From: Daedaleopsis sinensis
Taxonomy: Eukaryota; Basidiomycota; Agaricomycetes; Polyporales; Polyporaceae
Length of the DNA stretch: 64,000 bases
Assembly: GCA_033807695.1 (NCBI GenBank)
Contig: CM066302.1
Span: forward strand, 4,526,001 to 4,590,000
Reading direction: 5' to 3'
Shown here: in pieces, positions 46,015 to 57,300 of the stretch
Numbering within the stretch: the first letter of the stretch is position 1
How the letters are laid out: each line of letters begins with the position of its first letter
Translations under genes and position numbers: made by a program
Notes under the pieces: model-generated
What the model saw: the letters and a program-made list of their open reading frames with translations, nothing else
What the model was told of the DNA's origin: nothing
The model's database searches: none

Positions 46015-46340
46015 TCTGAACCCGTCGTACTCGACCCTCGCCTCCACCCGCAGCGCACGCGAGACGGACTTCATCAAGAAGGTTGGGATCTTCGACCGCT
46101 GCGCGATGATAATATCGACGTGCCAGTTTATCTGAGGGCAGGCGACGCGTACGATGTCCGGAAGCCCAGCCCACACGTCATGATGGAGGTCTCCGCAGAG
46201 TAAGAGGTCGACTGAAACTTGCTTCCTCCTCCTCAACAGGTAGTACGGGAAGGAGCACACGGAGATGCTGTCGAAGACATCACAATGAGTCAGGACGTCG
46301 GACGACGCGGTACGTCTATCGCGAGGGGTGCGACGGGTGC
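46015..46340 (+). pseudogene. Decayed copy of the EthD-like gene
   Basis: Pieces match the intact gene at 52270: STLASTRSARETDFIKK, then after a frame change VPVYLRAGDAYDVRKP, then KEHTEMLSK followed by a TGA where the intact gene has Trp. Orientation is the same as the intact gene, unlike the inverted esterase arm, so it arose by a separate event. Confidence 0.7.
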
Positions 46341-47092
46341 GGACGAGAGCCTGAAGCCAAACGAACGCGCGGAGTAACTCTCTCTCCACGAGTTCTCCGA
46401 TAGGGACAGACCGACGACGCAGGAATCTCAGCATGCGGTTTCGACATAGTGATCCGCGACGGTAAAAAGTATGCGACGATTTTTGACATATTTACTGCTG
46501 AGGACTTGGCAGAGGGCATGACGTGGAGGTGAGTGACTTGACTCGCGTATCGTTGTTATCCTCTTGTTCATGAGAGGCGTCTCGACCAGGACGCTATGAA
46601 CACGCAGCCAATGATATGGATATGATGTACGATAACACCACGAACTAATAGCATGAACAGAAGCTAAGACTATGCCGTCCAATCCACGATCGGATGATGC
46701 ATCATGCATTGAGCGAGAATCATGTTACGCTACTGTGAGTACCCGATTTTGCGAGCACGGTATATGGCTGGGTAGGCGAACTCTCGTGGTCGGTAAAGGA
46801 GGACCAACCGCCGGTCAATACGAGAACCTTCGATGTTGGGACCATCCCTGTCCCTCCTGGAGGATACAGCCTCCCACACTGTGCCATCTCCACTGTCGCG
46901 TCAATCTTCTCAAGATAGATCGTAAGATGTGCCATGTCAGAAAGGGCCTGGAGCTGGGGGCAGGTACATCGCGAACGTAGAGGAAAAGTGCCGATGGCTC
47001 GGCGGCCGCCACGCAGATGAGGGAAGCAAGAAGGTTTGATTCAAGAACCACTTGTACTGGTATGCAGGAAGCGGAAGGTACAGTTTGCACGC
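46341..47092. other. Gap; weak minus frame
   Basis: A minus frame at 46720-46935 (LEKIDATVEMAQCGRLYPPG) has coding-like composition but no match to the family. Nothing else recognised. Confidence 0.3.
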
Positions 47093-47522
47093 TGTGACCT
47101 GCGATTCCGAGGCAGTACTGACAGCCACACCGTGACATTTGCACACAGTTACCATCGGGTGCTGAACATCGAGATGGACGGCTGGAATGCTGTCCATCAG
47201 TTCGGTGTCCGAATGGTCGTGGCTCCGAGTGCCTTGACCACAAGTGTCGCGGACCGACCGTCGGCCGGACAGCCAAGACGTGCCCTGAAGGCCTGAGCTC
47301 CAATGAGTCAACGGGTATCTCGCTGTCCGGCCTCTTCGAACGTACTCATGACCTCCATCCTTCCTGCCTAGATTTCGTCAACCCTGACACTCGAAGCTCA
47401 GAACTGCCGGTACGGCGGCGGCAGCGTCAAGTGCAGCCGCTCGCCACCTGCAGCATTCTGAGGCTCCTCCGGAGGACCACCGGCGAGGCGGACACCGCTA
47501 TCCATCTCGTACACGACCACAG
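47093..47522. repeat. Direct duplication, copy 1 (3' flank and tail end)
   Basis: Closely similar to about 49643-50067, same orientation. It covers the 3' flank and the last ~45 codons of the 47.4 kb gene. Confidence 0.8.
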
Positions 47523-48898
47523 GCGCCAGTCCGTCGAGGGGATAGCCTTCCACGGCTGTGTGGTCTCCAACGGACACCGCGGTCGAGGATTCGGACTGAG
47601 AAAACGCTTCTGCTCGATCTTCGCCGTCTTGCGTTGGTGGCGTGTACTCCTGGGAGGAAGACGAGACTCGCGCGGTGCGACTTGCCGTCGTCCAGGGCTC
47701 GGCGGCAGAAGAGGGACTCTCCGATGTTCGGATGATGGACGACTGCGGCAGCACGGGTTGTTTGGTGTGTTCCGCGAGAGGATTCTTTTCTGTCGAGGAT
47801 GCTGAGAACGTGAGTAAGGCATCCAATGGAAGCGTGCTTGAGCCTGAGTGCCTCCCCGTCGATAGTACAGTGTCGGGAGGTCCCAATGCAGCGTCCGAGG
47901 ACGCAGACCCGGACAGAGCGCGCCATGGGCTTGGTGTTTCTATTTCTTTCCCTGCTACGACAGAAGGGCGTAAGCAGTGCTTTGTGCGAGCCACAGGCAG
48001 CTTATTGCGGCTCACCGTCGTCTTCGCGATTAACGTCGCTCGAGCGCTGCCCGCACCGTTCTCTTTTCCGGCGTGTCCGGCGGTATAACAGGCCTAGCGC
48101 AATGACCACCAGTAATCCCACTGCGGTGACTGGAGCGATAGTAATCACTCGTGGCGAGCGCGGTCGAAGCGTAGGCGTAGACACATGAGGTGTCACAGTT
48201 GAGGATTGCGGGACGGACTCCGACGAGCTGGCCGCGTTGGACAGAGGCGCGGATACGGTGGCAAGGCTGGAGCTCGTAGGCAGCGTGTTCGGTTGACTGT
48301 GAGTCAGCGGAGCAGTGGAGGATGTGATTGGGGTTGATGGGAATTGCGGGGCATTGATACTACTAGTGCTCTGAGTCACAGTAGTCGGCGATGGTGGCTG
48401 ACGATTTATTGACGAGATTTCCGTGCTAGTGAAAGAGCGTGAGGACATACTTGTCTCTGAGGGAGGAGGAGGTTGGGCGGAAGTGATAGGTGACGTTAGG
48501 GTCGGCTGCGCCGAGGATGGTGCGTGGGTCACACTATCGGAACAGTCTCCCTCATCGACAGACATCCAGTTGGGCGACTCGACAAAGTCATTTGTGGCAT
48601 CGTACACCCGAAACACAACCCAGCTTCCCGGAGGTACGTCAACTGTCCAGGTGAGGGGACCGTTGGATGAGCCGATGTACGTCCACCTATTACGTGCTGT
48701 TCTGCGGCTCTCGAGGCTGAAATAGAAGTCGAACGGCGGTCTGCCGTCGTCTGCGAATAGCTGGACGGGGACGCATTGCTGAAGCCGGTTTGGTGACACA
48801 GTTATATCGATGGCGGTAGCAATGTTGACCAGCATGTAAAGAGTCAGGATGTGGCCGAATAGAGGAAACACGGAGAGTTTCGATCGTGTAAACGACAT
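47398..48898 (-). CDS. Ecto-A membrane protein with alpha tail
   Basis: Two exons, about 478 residues: 48898-48016 and 47951-47398, phase-1 intron of 64 nt with a TAGCAG acceptor. ATG 48898 precedes the signal region (VFPLFGHILTLYMLVNIATA); the frame also opens at 48961. Ecto-A reads QQCVPVQLFADDGRPPFDF, PLTWTVDVPPGSWVVFRV and a closing GDCS. A Ser/Thr/Pro stalk leads to the helix (VITIAPVTAVGLLVVIALGLL) and RRTRRKRER. The long tail contains VLPQSSIIRTSESPSSA, QEYTPPTQD, VVVYEMDSGVRLAGGPPEE and LPPPYRQF. These landmarks recur in the same order in the tail of the 62.5 kb gene, whose ectodomain is ecto-B. Confidence 0.8.
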
Positions 48899-49642
48899 GG
48901 ATTTATCTCCGTATTGAGTATTGTAAGGCATTTGCTCCTGGGATGGGGTCAGCGGTTGCACCGTGACATGGAGAGACTTTGAGACGCACTATGAAGGCTG
49001 CGTTTCACTTTCGTGCGCTTGTGCTCCTCGCGGTGGTGTATGACTGCACCGTTCTGCGCGCGGTAGGCGGTATTGTCCTTCTTATACGTCGTATAGACGA
49101 CTGATTCCCTGGTGATAGCCGGACTATACGAGTGAGTAGTCAAGAGCAGATATCTGGTCAATGGGATACGGGTATGAAAGGTAGTAGACATACAAGTGGA
49201 AGTGGGGGTACCTCTCCCGGACAGACAAGGGATACCACAGATCCCTTCTCCTCTCCTCAGCATGTTGTATATAGCTGTGGGCATAAAGACCACCGCATCA
49301 ACAGGCTCTTCCAAGCTAATGTCAGAAGTTAGATGCCGAGGGACGGAGAAGTAGATGGCATCTACAATGAATGTATACAAGCAGCTCAAGAACATTGAAC
49401 AACCGACAGGTGCTTCCCCAGGAGTGTTCTCATTCTCGAGCTTCGAGTCGTAGATTGACAGATCAGTGGAGAACGCAGTGACTGTTGTTATTTAGGTGGG
49501 ATTTCGACGCTACTGAGAGACTTTGACCTGAGAGTGTCCGTAAATTCTTATTTCGGGCTGACAGCGATTGCATCACTCACTTCACTGATGGAACTGAACC
49601 GGAGTTCGCTTCGATCTCAGTCGATGTGGTAGACCGTAGAGT
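48899..49642. other. Upstream region of the 47.4 kb gene
   Basis: A TATATA-like stretch lies near 49263-49270 (minus reading GCTATATAC). No further gene recognised. Confidence 0.35.
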
Positions 49643-50067
49643 CGGATTCCGAGACAGTACTGACAGCCACACGTGACATTTGTACATAGCTACTATCGGG
49701 TGCTGAACATCGAGATGGTCCGCTGGAATACCGTCCATCAATTCTGTGTCCAAGCGGTCGTGCTCCGGAGTGTGTCGACCACAAGTGTCACAGACCGACC
49801 GTAGACCGGACAGCCAAAACGGGCCTTGAGGCCTGAGCTCCAGTGAGTTAACGAGTATCTCGCTGTCCGGCTTCTTTGAAAGCACTCATGACCCCCATCC
49901 TTCCTGCCTAAATTTCGTCAACCCTGTCACTCGAAGCTCAGAACTGCCGGTACGGCGGTGGGAGCGTCAAGTGCAACCGCTCGCTACCTGCAGCATTCTG
50001 AGGCTCCTCCGGAGGACCGCCGGCGAGGCGGACACCGCTATCCATCTCGTACACGACCACAGGCGTC
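49643..50067. repeat. Direct duplication, copy 2
   Basis: Partner of 47093-47522. Many scattered substitutions, so not very recent; it ends abruptly near 50070 inside the tail-coding part. Confidence 0.8.
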
Positions 50068-50070
50068 AGT
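49938..50070 (-). pseudogene. Orphan alpha-tail end
   Basis: Minus frame LTPVVVYEMDSGVRLAGGPP ... LPPPYRQF with its stop at 49940-49938. It is almost the same as the end of the 47.4 kb gene, but the opening LTPVVVYE is as in the 62.5 kb gene. Upstream of 50070 the sequence is unrelated, so there is no helix or ectodomain. Confidence 0.8.
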
Positions 50071-50499
50071 ATGTGGTCGAAGAGCAAAAAGCGGGAAAGG
50101 TGTGATCAAATCTTAAGCATACTGTCTCTTGCCGTACGCAAGCGTCTTTCGGGGAATCGAAAGAGATGATGGCAACTAGAGGTATGTTGCCATTGATCCC
50201 GTCTAAGTAACAAACATCAAACCGAGCAATTGGATCACAGACATCAGCCATCGACGGCGTGAACGCATTTGCGCGGCCCGACATGATCAGCCCGATATTC
50301 CTATCAGTTCAGGGACTGCCGCCTTGTAGAAGATACTCACAGATTCTGACATCGAAATGGAGGCCTGGAGGCAGGGGCGACATGAGGAAGAAGTTAGACG
50401 GCAACTGTCAACAACCGTGGCAAGAACGGCTTTCGGTATCAGGTGTCGCAGGGTCCTCGATCCTATCAGGCAGGAACACTGACGCAGACCGTCTCATCT

Positions 50500-51290
50500 G
50501 GCTAGCTATATCACGGTCTTAAGAGAGTCGGTGAGCTGGTGAGCGTCCGAACAGCACAGCACGTATTGGCTGACGTCCGTTCCGTCGAGGTGCATCGTGA
50601 TCATCTGGCATGCGTGTACGTCCATGAAAATATTGAGCCCTCCCACTCCCTGGGAGATGCAGTCGTCGAGGATCGTCTGACAGCCTGATATGATGTCTGT
50701 GAGTTTGAGAGACATACGGCGACAGGAGAGGTATGTCAACGTCACCATTCTCGCGAAATCATCTACGTCTTACGAGCAGGCGTCGCAGTTGCATACTAGC
50801 GCGTACTGGGCGGAGACCTATCAGCGAGAAAGACACCAGTCGTCAATGAATTTGGGTAGAGCTTGGAAGATAATACAGACCCGAGAGTGTCCATACAACA
50901 GTGGCATCCGTCGCTCCGTGTTTGAAGGATGTGGCTGGAGTTGAGACCGGAGTAGAGGCTCTGCCCCGAGGTACACAAAGTGGACTCAACACATGCTGAG
51001 GCGCGTGCAACAATCGGTCTATGACAGCAACGCTCCAAGCAGCAATAATCCTCGGCCTGTGGGACGCATGTCAAGGCTTCGGTCGTATCGGAAATATCGG
51101 TGAAATGAACGTCGTTGTAGTTGATGAGTGTGGTGCGATCCGGAGCCGTTAAAATTGAAGGAGGTCCCTTCAGTGGTGACAACGAGGTCAATACCGCCAC
51201 ACTGTGTGGCTTGACTGCGGTAATGGAGCTTAAACACGCGTCTGTAGGGCAAGGATGTGGCCAGACGGAAGAATGAACACGTACTGCATG
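50500..51290 (-). other. Possible decayed Cys-rich secreted-type gene
   Basis: Minus frames carry clustered Cys: ALTCVPQAEDYCCLERCCHR and CHCCMDTLGS within 51200-50796, then KLTDIISGCQTILDDC with GGLNIFMDVHACQM within 50748-50506. Composition is coding-like, but I could not connect the frames with confidence or assign a family. Confidence 0.3.
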
Positions 51291-52269
51291 GTGAGGTATC
51301 AGGTACCTGAGCCCGTCCGAGTCCCCCTAGGCTTTCGGTTTTGCCGTGCAGGTTGACTTCGCACGTTTATGTCCGGCGCGTGTACCTGGTGTGTACGCAG
51401 GGCAGGGTGTTCCGTAGTCCCCGCAAGCACGATCGAATATCCGTGTCTATCACCTGCCCCCTAGTCGCCGGTCAAAAGGAGCGCATGAGCCTATATCGCG
51501 TTGACTCACCGTTGTCACTAGTAAGCTCTCTTACTGATCATGAATGGACTCCCGCCGTCTGGTCGGTGTTCGGAGCTCTCCTTAGTAGCCAGTGATTTGC
51601 CCATGGTCCTTCGAAGTGCGCTGACACCAGACTAGACAACTTTGGTGCAGTGCGACGGCGACCAGAACAGAGAACACGCTAAGGCGCCGGGCCGCGACGA
51701 CGGGTTAAAGGCAGGGTCGGGCGCTCCGACTGCTCCCGTTCTATCACGAGCACTCCCGAAGGAAAGCCAGCGGCTACCGTCATCCGTAATACTCTGGTAG
51801 TACTCGTCTGCTCTTACCATCACCTATCCTAGTCTATTTGTCGGACTCGTAGCATTCTCCGAAATTATAATAACTAGTGAGAGTTGGACTCATAGTGAGT
51901 AATCGATTAATCTTTGCCGCCACTAAACGAACGCCAAACCACTGCCATCTCTAGCTACGGGATGTGAGTTGCAGACGATGAGCAGCTACAGGTAGCAGCA
52001 GTCACCACCGGTACGCTTGTCCCTGCAGTGTGTACCACCAACGGCCGCTGATGTCGATGAAGCTTTGAAGTCAAAAACTACTACTGCGCGGGGATCACGA
52101 GCTCAGCTGAACCCATCCAATGATGTTCGCAAGTCTCCGCTATCGCCCTGATCGCACGCCGATAACTTGTGCATTCTGAACCCCCACTTACTCAGCCACG
52201 GTAAGCTTCGGTGCACCTCCCGACCTGCGCCTCTCTGGAAGCTTCGTCGTTCTCAGACTATCGTCATAC
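51291..52269. other. Gap without recognised gene
   Basis: Short frames only; 3' part is the promoter region of the EthD-like gene. Confidence 0.4.
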
Positions 52270-52962
52270 ATGCCTAGCTCTGGTCTTGTCGCTGTCGTGG
52301 CGGAGCTCGGCTCTGCTGTCTCCGACGCCGAGTTCGACGACTGGTACGAGAACGAGCATGTCCCCCTTCGTATCTCCATTCCCACCTTCCAGTCCTGGTC
52401 TCGCTGGACAGCGATCGACAGCCAGAAGCCATCCATCCTTGCACTCTACGACCTCGCTGACTGCGACGCTCTCAATCAGCCGCCATACACCACGCTGGCG
52501 TCCACCCAGAGCGCTCGCGAGGCGGACATCCTCAAGCGGCTCGATCTGGTCGATCGCCGCATATACGACAAGCTCGATGTGCCCGTCCCTCCTCGAGCAG
52601 GTGATGCCTACGACATCCGCAAGCCCGGGCCGTACCTCGTCGTCATCATGATGGATGTTCCAGAGGAGCACGAGGAGGATTTCAGCAAGTGGTACGACGA
52701 GGAGCACACCGCGCTGTTGTCAAAGATCCCTCAATGGGTGCGGACGACCCGGTATGTCCTTCGCGAGGGCTTTACTCCGGGCGTGCATGCCGCGAGAGCG
52801 CCGAAGTACCTCGCGCTGCACGAGTATACGGCTGCGGACATGGCAGACACGCCCGAGTTCCAACACGCGATCTCGACGGAACGGACGAAGAAGGTTTTTG
52901 CGTATGCGACGGTTTTTGAGAGGCGAGTGTTCAAGCTGGTCAGGACGTGGGAGAGGGCGTGA
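52270..52962 (+). CDS. EthD-like dimeric alpha/beta-barrel protein
   Basis: Single exon, 230 residues. Two ferredoxin-like repeats are visible: the first around FDDWYENEHVPLRI, the second around FSKWYDEEHTALLSK, the pattern of EthD-type dimeric alpha-beta-barrel proteins. No signal or membrane segment, so probably cytosolic. Such proteins are often found with oxidative or aromatic metabolism, but the substrate cannot be read from sequence. A decayed copy lies at 46.0 kb. Confidence 0.75.
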   Translation: MPSSGLVAVVAELGSAVSDAEFDDWYENEHVPLRISIPTFQSWSRWTAIDSQKPSILALYDLADCDALNQPPYTTLASTQSAREADILKRLDLVDRRIYDKLDVPVPPRAGDAYDIRKPGPYLVVIMMDVPEEHEEDFSKWYDEEHTALLSKIPQWVRTTRYVLREGFTPGVHAARAPKYLALHEYTAADMADTPEFQHAISTERTKKVFAYATVFERRVFKLVRTWERA

Positions 52963-53074
52963 AAGGAAGCAAGCCGTGACGGGTGAGTCGCATTTGTATT
53001 TCACCCGGTTCCCGCGTGCTAATCCTCTCTGTCTCAAGGTACGAAGTTGTATGGACGAGAGCAAGTGTATATAG

Positions 53075-54140
53075 CTACGAGGTGATGATCGCGTCAAGCA
53101 TTCCCCACCACTCCATCCTCTTTGCTTCCCATGCACTTCTTCGTTCCTCCAAACACGCATCGCACCAGGACTCCTTCAGATCGTTTTTACACTCTCGAAT
53201 CCAATCGTGCCTCAGCGGATCCTCCTTACCCATCTTGACGTTTCCGCTTTTGCGAACGTACGCCTGCCATTGCCCGATACGGTTTCGTCCGCGCCCCCAG
53301 TGCGTCTGCTCGTTCTTGGCTACTTTCGGTACGGTGCAGTCGGCCCCCGGCCTGTGCGCGGCGACGCAGAACGAGTCCTCTTCTCGGTCGTCCATACCAG
53401 GAGCGATGTACGTCCAATCGCGCCATACGTCTTCCAACATCTGGCGCGCCAGGTCCAGACGGCGACGATCGTCGCTCTCGAGCGAGATTAACTGTCGGTC
53501 GTCGAGGAGCTTGTATTGGATGGAACGGTCGGAGAGGACTTCGTAGAATGCACGCTTGAGGATGCCCGGGACGTTGTACGTGCGCGCGAGGGTGATCGCC
53601 TCGAGTGCTGCGGTAAAGGGACGGGGTCGCTCTGTCGAGGGAGGAGGTAGGTCGGATGGCCAGTACATCTGCAACTGTTTGGTTGCGATGTTGGAGATCA
53701 CGGTGCACCCGAGCGTGTGCGATGCGCGTACGAGGGATGCCGCGACGCCCTCTTCCAGCGGCTCTGTAATGTAGTCGCTGTACAGCGTGGTCCGATACCG
53801 GTGAGAAGGCGGCAGGTGGTATAGTCAGCGCACGCTGACATCGCACTTACAGATTCTCTAATGCACAAAGAAATCTATCGAAGTCCTCCTTGCAGACGTC
53901 AACCAGCCTGTACCGCTTCAAGCGGCCAATGCTGGGCATCTGCAGCCACGAGCTGTCTTGCTTTCGGAACTCCTCCGCAAAGAATGTGCAGAACCTCGTG
54001 AGGCGAGAGCGGTGTGTGCAGAAAACACTGTCGTCGACTTGGAGCTCTACCAGCGCGAGTGATACGCTGGAGCCAGGAGTGCGGACTGTATCGCTAGCCG
54101 CGCTGAAGGCGTCTATATATCGGAAGCCGCTCTTGGTCAC
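53075..54140 (-). CDS. BTB/POZ-domain protein
   Basis: Two exons, about 330 residues: 54140-53851 and 53777-53075, phase-2 intron of 73 nt. The N-terminal half has the BTB pattern: LALVELQVDDSVFCTHRSRL, FFAEEF and VCKEDFDRFLCALEN. The second exon continues with alpha-helical repeats and ends with WCDACLEERRSAWEAKRMEW, typical of the large basidiomycete BTB family. It lies head-to-head with the esterase (~690 bases between starts); only its first codons survive in the left arm of the inverted duplication. Probable role: protein-protein interaction or Cullin3 adaptor (family knowledge, not shown here). Confidence 0.75.
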
Positions 54141-54774
54141 TGTAGACCTTCAAGTTCTAGGTAAGTCACAGGCTGGACGTTCCCGTGGTGTCTATATGGG
54201 CTGATACCTGTGACATGGCAGGAAGTGAATACTACTCCGTGGTTCTCCACTGTAGTCAACACAGTTTTCATCGAACAGTCCTCCATGCGCAGATGCTCGA
54301 CGGGAGAATTGCGAAGATACCCGTCGTGAACGAGGACTCCGTGTCCGCCCCCGACGGTGCAGGCCCATGGTATCAAGTCACCTCACGAACACCTGATGGA
54401 TGACTACCTCATCGGCACCGCCGTGACGCGCGACCCGACCCGACCCGGCGAGCGCGCTATACGGCACACTAACTTAAGGTGAAACCCCATCGACTCACCT
54501 TCAACCACTCCACCGGCCCGGGGCCTTTCACGGATGAGACCGCTGCCGCATGGAATCACATTCATAGGGCGTTATGCTGGCGATGTGTCAATATTGCCGA
54601 TCCCAGACCCAAATGTGAGCGCTTGAGCGCTGCGGAGTTATCGTAATGAATTTGCGCGCGTCCGGGTCGGTAAGTCATGCGAGTCATGGAAGTACCGAGA
54701 CGCTTGCGCTCCTCCGAGCTTCTCTGCGGTTAACATCGGTCCTTGCGGGCGGCTCCGAAGACTACAATGCAATG

Positions 54775-54782
54775 TATAAAAG
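54775..54782 (+). promoter_or_regulatory. TATA box of the esterase
   Basis: TATAAAAG 56 bases before ATG 54831, conserved in the left copy as TATAAGAG. Confidence 0.6.
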
Positions 54783-54830
54783 CACTGGTCTCGAACCTTA
54801 TGGGTAGCATTCACACACTTAACAGCCCGC

Positions 54831-57300
54831 ATGCGTACTCAGGCGTTCCTCGCGAACCTCTTTGCCAGTCTGGCCTTGGGGTTGTCGATGCGCACTGAAA
54901 AAGAGCCGCATCCGACTGTCATGCTAGACGATGCCATGGTCATCGGGAAGGCCACAGGGAACACGTCGCAATTCCTCGGCATTCCGTTTGCTCAACCCCC
55001 GTAAGCTCCTCGTTCCTCGTCTTTCCTGCTCGGTCTTCAATGCTGAAAGCGGGAAACGCGATGCAGCGTTGGCGACTTGCGGTTCCGACTGCCCAAGCCA
55101 CTCTCGCCTTACAGCGGGACAGTCAATGCGACGACATCTGGCAATCAATGTATCCAGCAAACAATCCCGCCGATCCCGTTCCCCGAGGGCGTACCCGCCG
55201 CTGTCGGCGAGTTCCTGGCCTCATTTGGCCAGGGTCCCAACGTCCCCCAAAGCGAAGACTGTAACGACTCCTCCGCGTTGTTGAGTGTTGGGCTGTATGC
55301 TGATTTACCTCTTCGCAAGGTCTGAACCTCAATGTCATTGTTCCTACCGGTACTTCGCCAGGCTCTAAGCTTCCGGTCGCAGTGGTGCGCATAGTCATCT
55401 TCGTATTCTGATATCTGTGACTGAATAGTGTACTACAGTGGATATACGGAGGTACCCTCGTCAGTTGTGGATATAGATATATCGATGTTTTCTAACGGTT
55501 GAACAGGCGGGTTCCAGATCGGATCTAATTCTGGGTCCGTCGTTCTTGTCGTGCAACGAGCGCCGAATGGCTAACACTGCTGCAGCTTACCAGGCGAGGT
55601 GATCGTGAAGAGGTCTATTGAGATTGGAGAGCCGATCATATACGTCGCGATGAACTACAGGTCAGTGTCCGTTGCCTGTCTGCACTCGTCGCAATGGGAG
55701 ACTCACGAGCATTCTTAATAGGCTGAGCGGTACGCGGAAACTGGCAACGTGGGGCATGCGGTGTTTGTTGGCTAACAGAGTCCCACCTAGCATTTGGATT
55801 CCTCGGCGGGCGTGAAGTAAAGGATGCTGGTGTAGGTAACCTCGGACTACACGATCGTGCGTAACCTTCTCCTCTCGCGCGATCTGAGCATCTGATAGCT
55901 TTCCGAAAACTCTTTAGAGCGAGAAGCACTCCGCTGGGTCCAAAAGTATATCTCTGCATTCGGCGGAGACCCCACAAAGGTCATGATGTACGTATTCTGT
56001 CCACACTCACGTCGATCGTCTCTGAGGGATGCGCTCGGTTCCTTTTAGTTGGGGCCAGAGTGCAGGATCAATATCGGTTGCGCTGCAGATGCTGGCCAAC
56101 GGCGGTGATACCGAAGGGCTGTTCCGTGCTGGATTCATGCAGTCCGGCACCGTCATTCCTACCGGCTACGTCGACAATCCATATCTTCAGTCCACCTACG
56201 ACGCAATAGTGCACGACACAGGGTGCTCGACAGCCAACGATACCTTGCGCTGTCTGAGAACCGTCGACACAGAGGCGATACAGGCAGCGATGAACACGGG
56301 ATCTGCAGTTCTCGCCGGTTTCAAGGTCAGTATTCGCCTCGCATCGAGACACGCTGAGAGGGGACGCTGATGATGATGATTCCTAGCAACTGAATCTGCC
56401 TGCCTTCCCTCGCGCTGATGGTATCTTCCTCGCCGAACCGCCCGAGCGTCAGCTTCTGGCTGGCAAGATTGCCGCCAGGATCCCCGTCGTAGTCGGTCAG
56501 TCTCGATGCTCCTGGATGTCGTTCTTCAAACACTGATTGTGGGTGGTAGGTTCAAACGGAGACGAAGGAACATTGTTCTCCTTCCCGACGACCAATTTGA
56601 CGTGAGCTCCCTCTACCACCTCATGTCTGATACCTTGCTTATCGACCTTCTACAGCACTGACCAAGAGTTCCGCGACTACGTCCACTCGAACTTCTTCAG
56701 TAACGCATCGAACACTGCAATTGCCGAACTGCTCGAGCTGTATCCCGCCGACCCTGCAGCCGGATCGCCATTCGGTACCGGGGATGCATTCGCGTACTCG
56801 CCCCAGTACAAGCGGATGTCGGCGCTACAAGGCGATGTGATCTTCCAAGCACCGACTCGTCTGTTTGTGCAAGAATTGTCGAAAACGAGTCCCGTCCACT
56901 CGTACTGTAAGTTGTCAACATCTATAGATAGATTGGCTCCCGGACAACGTACTGATGGGTTTGCATCGCAGTGTACCGAATGAACCAAGTCGAAGGTATC
57001 GGAGCGGTAAGTACGCTGTTTCTCTCACAGGCAACCCCGCTGAACATGCATTCTCAGGCTCACGGCACGGAGATGGCGAACGTCTACGGAGGGGGGTCTA
57101 TGACAGACTATCTGATCCGCTTCGCAGCCACGCTCGATCCCAACGGAGGCGACGCCTTCCACTGGCCGCGGTATACCCACCAGGACCCGCACGTACTCGC
57201 CTTCTATGACGCGCAGCCGCAGTTCAGGCTCACGTCGAATACGTACCGTGCAGCTCAGATGGCGTACCTCACTACATTGAGTCTCGCAGACCCGATGTAG
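54831..57300 (+). CDS. Type-B carboxylesterase/lipase, 15 exons
   Basis: Spliced by hand into 15 exons and 551 residues with consistent phases; introns 51-66 nt, plus exons of 13 nt (55439-55451, WIYGG) and 8 nt (55722-55729, RLS). Signal-like N-terminus (FLANLFASLALG). Type-B carboxylesterase landmarks: SQFLGIPFAQPPVGDLRFRL, SEDCLNLNVIVP, WIYGGGFQ, NYRLSAFGFLGG, GLHDQREALRW, WGQSAGS with Ser234 as nucleophile, Glu364 in NGDEG and His473 in AHGTEM. The usual GESAG is GQSAG here; the elbow Glu is not catalytic. Likely secreted and hydrolysing esters; substrate unknown. Exon limits: 55000, 55067-55260, 55320-55384, 55507-55534, 55586-55660, 55791-55856, 55918-55987, 56049-56325, 56387-56495, 56550-56601, 56656-56906, 56972-57006, 57058-57300. 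Confidence 0.9.
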
